Positions 13,756-14,799 of a stretch of 14,799 nt of DNA are shown in pieces. The stretch lies in the NCBI GenBank assembly GCA_005772945.1, contig SXIE01000132.1, positions 1 through 14,799 on the forward strand, in the 5' to 3' direction. A program made the position numbers and the translations under genes. The notes beneath the pieces were generated by a model. It searched no databases, had not been told where the DNA came from, and was given only the letters and a program-made list of their open reading frames with translations. Positions within the stretch are counted from its first letter, which is position 1; each line of letters begins with the position of its first letter. Origin of the DNA: Pseudomonadota bacterium (lineage in GTDB: Bacteria; Myxococcota; UBA9042; PHBI01).

Positions 13756-14799
13756 TCAGTTCACGACGACCGCGGTCCCCTCGAGACGCATCTGCATCGC
13801 CCCGACGGGACTCTCGAAGCGCTCGAGCGGACCTTCCCGCAGGAAGCGCACGAGCGCGAGCGCGCTCGGCTTGTCCCCACGCGCCTCGTGCCACACGGCC
13901 TCGTTGAACGTGAGCGCCAGCACCTGCCGCCGCACGACCTCCGGAATCGCCGCCAGGATCGACGCGATCTCAGCCAGCGCCTCCGGCTTGCCCGTCGCCA
14001 GCAAGTGGTCGACGAGATCGGTCGCCGCGTCCGTGTTCAGCGCATCGTGCGCCAGCGCGGACCGATAGGCCGCAGCCGCGCGGACCGCATCCCCCTCGGC
14101 CCCCGCGAGCCGTCCTTCCAAATACGCATGCCGCGACCGCTCGGCGGGCGTCGCCGCCATCGACCCGATCGACTTCAGCAACGTCCGCGCGTCGGCCAGC
14201 CGCGATCGATCGATGAGCAGCCCCGCGAGCTCCGCCTGCGCCGCAATCGGGACCTCACGCGCCGCCAGCAGCGCCTTCGCATAGACGCTGTCGGGCGTCT
14301 CGACCAAGGCCTCCCAGGGCGTATTGCGCAGGTACTCGAGCGCCCCGAGCCCCAGCAAATCCACCACGAACCGGAACCCGGGGCTGAAGGCCTGGGTCCG
14401 CAGGTGCCGCGCCAGGATCGCGACCCCGATCGGCCACGCATTGTTGCGCAGGATCTGCATGAGCGACTGCATGGCGCGCGGATCGGTCGGCGCCGCCAAG
14501 AACGCATCGACCATGTGCTTCAGCGCGGCGTTCTCGTCGGCGCCCTTCTTCTCTTCCGCCAGCTGCATGTGCGCGTCGGGATCGTCGCACTCGGCGACCA
14601 GCTCCTCCAGAATGACCACCGCCTCGGCCTGCTGCCCGACCGAGAGGAGCATGCGCGCGAGCCCGTTGCGCGCCCGCACCGACGGGTCGAGCCGCGCCGC
14701 GGTCCGCGCCGCCTGCACCGCCCCGGCCCCGTCCCCCGACAGCGCCGTCAGCACCGCCCGCGCCTGCAGAACACCCGGATGCTCGGGCGCGAGCCGCGC
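13756..14799 (-). CDS. TPR-rich protein of unknown function, N-terminus beyond window (partial)
   Basis: The frame ends at TGA 13756-13758 and stays open to the right edge, giving 347 visible residues. A GTG at 14754 is not the likely start, because the upstream codons (ARLAPEHPGVLQARA) continue the same helix-turn pattern. Helical repeats are seen: APEHPGVLQAR...GDGAGAVQAARTAARLDPSVRARNGLA, then GQQAEAVVILEEL, and later a GDAVRAAAAYRSALAHD unit, which is a good TPR. The middle (WPIGVAILARHLR..., VVDLLGLGALEYLRN) is also helical but matches nothing I recognise. No signal peptide or membrane segment is visible in the part seen. It converges on the kinase gene, with 25 bp between the stop codons, so the two are not in one operon. 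A scaffold or protein-interaction role is plausible, not shown. Confidence 0.85.
   Translation of the reverse strand, partial: ARLAPEHPGVLQARAVLTALSGDGAGAVQAARTAARLDPSVRARNGLARMLLSVGQQAEAVVILEELVAECDDPDAHMQLAEEKKGADENAALKHMVDAFLAAPTDPRAMQSLMQILRNNAWPIGVAILARHLRTQAFSPGFRFVVDLLGLGALEYLRNTPWEALVETPDSVYAKALLAAREVPIAAQAELAGLLIDRSRLADARTLLKSIGSMAATPAERSRHAYLEGRLAGAEGDAVRAAAAYRSALAHDALNTDAATDLVDHLLATGKPEALAEIASILAAIPEVVRRQVLALTFNEAVWHEARGDKPSALALVRFLREGPLERFESPVGAMQMRLEGTAVVVN

Noticed and set aside
1..14799. tRNA, rRNA, insertion sequence or phage genes
   Set aside because: I saw no tRNA-like cloverleaf, rRNA segment, transposase or terminal inverted repeat; essentially all of the window is occupied by the three genes.

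Overview
The window is very G+C-rich (well above two thirds by eye), with strong G/C preference at third codon positions. It encodes protein types common in Myxococcota and neighbouring 'deltaproteobacterial' lineages: a giant cysteine-rich lipoprotein with MopE-type repeats, a membrane Ser/Thr kinase with a TPR sensor, and a TPR protein. I infer a myxobacterium-like or Bradymonadales-like bacterium. This is recognition of families, not a database result.

Layout: (1) Bases 1-10203, minus strand, hold one uninterrupted reading frame of 3401 codons. It starts at ATG 10203 and has no stop before the left edge. N to C it has a lipoprotein signal, an acidic/valine-glycine linker, a Cys-rich domain, a first MopE-like array (22 sites, mostly paired in units of about 132 aa), four to five Cys-rich units of about 130 aa, another short Cys-rich module, a second MopE-like array (10 sites in five paired units), and the start of a right-handed beta-helix-type surface region cut by the window edge. 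(2) Bases 10204-10451 are a divergent intergenic region with two weak candidate promoters, one per strand. (3) Bases 10452-13730, plus strand, encode a 1092-aa Hanks-type Ser/Thr kinase: N-terminal planctomycete-kinase-like domain, LPG tandem repeat, kinase domain with a DWG motif, one transmembrane helix, and an outer region with five exact 48-residue TPR-like repeats and a Pro-rich tail. (4) Bases 13756-14799, minus strand, encode a TPR-rich protein of unknown function, convergent with the kinase and cut by the right edge.

Working together (inference): the giant lipoprotein looks like a disulfide-rich, metal-binding surface filament or adhesin. The divergently transcribed kinase has an intracellular catalytic domain and an extracytoplasmic TPR domain, so it could sense envelope or surface state. 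Shared regulation is possible because the two genes share a 248-bp intergenic region, but nothing in the sequence proves a functional link. The plus strand opposite the giant gene carries very long open frames; these are mirror artefacts of its repetitive GAC/TGC/GGC codons and are not annotated.
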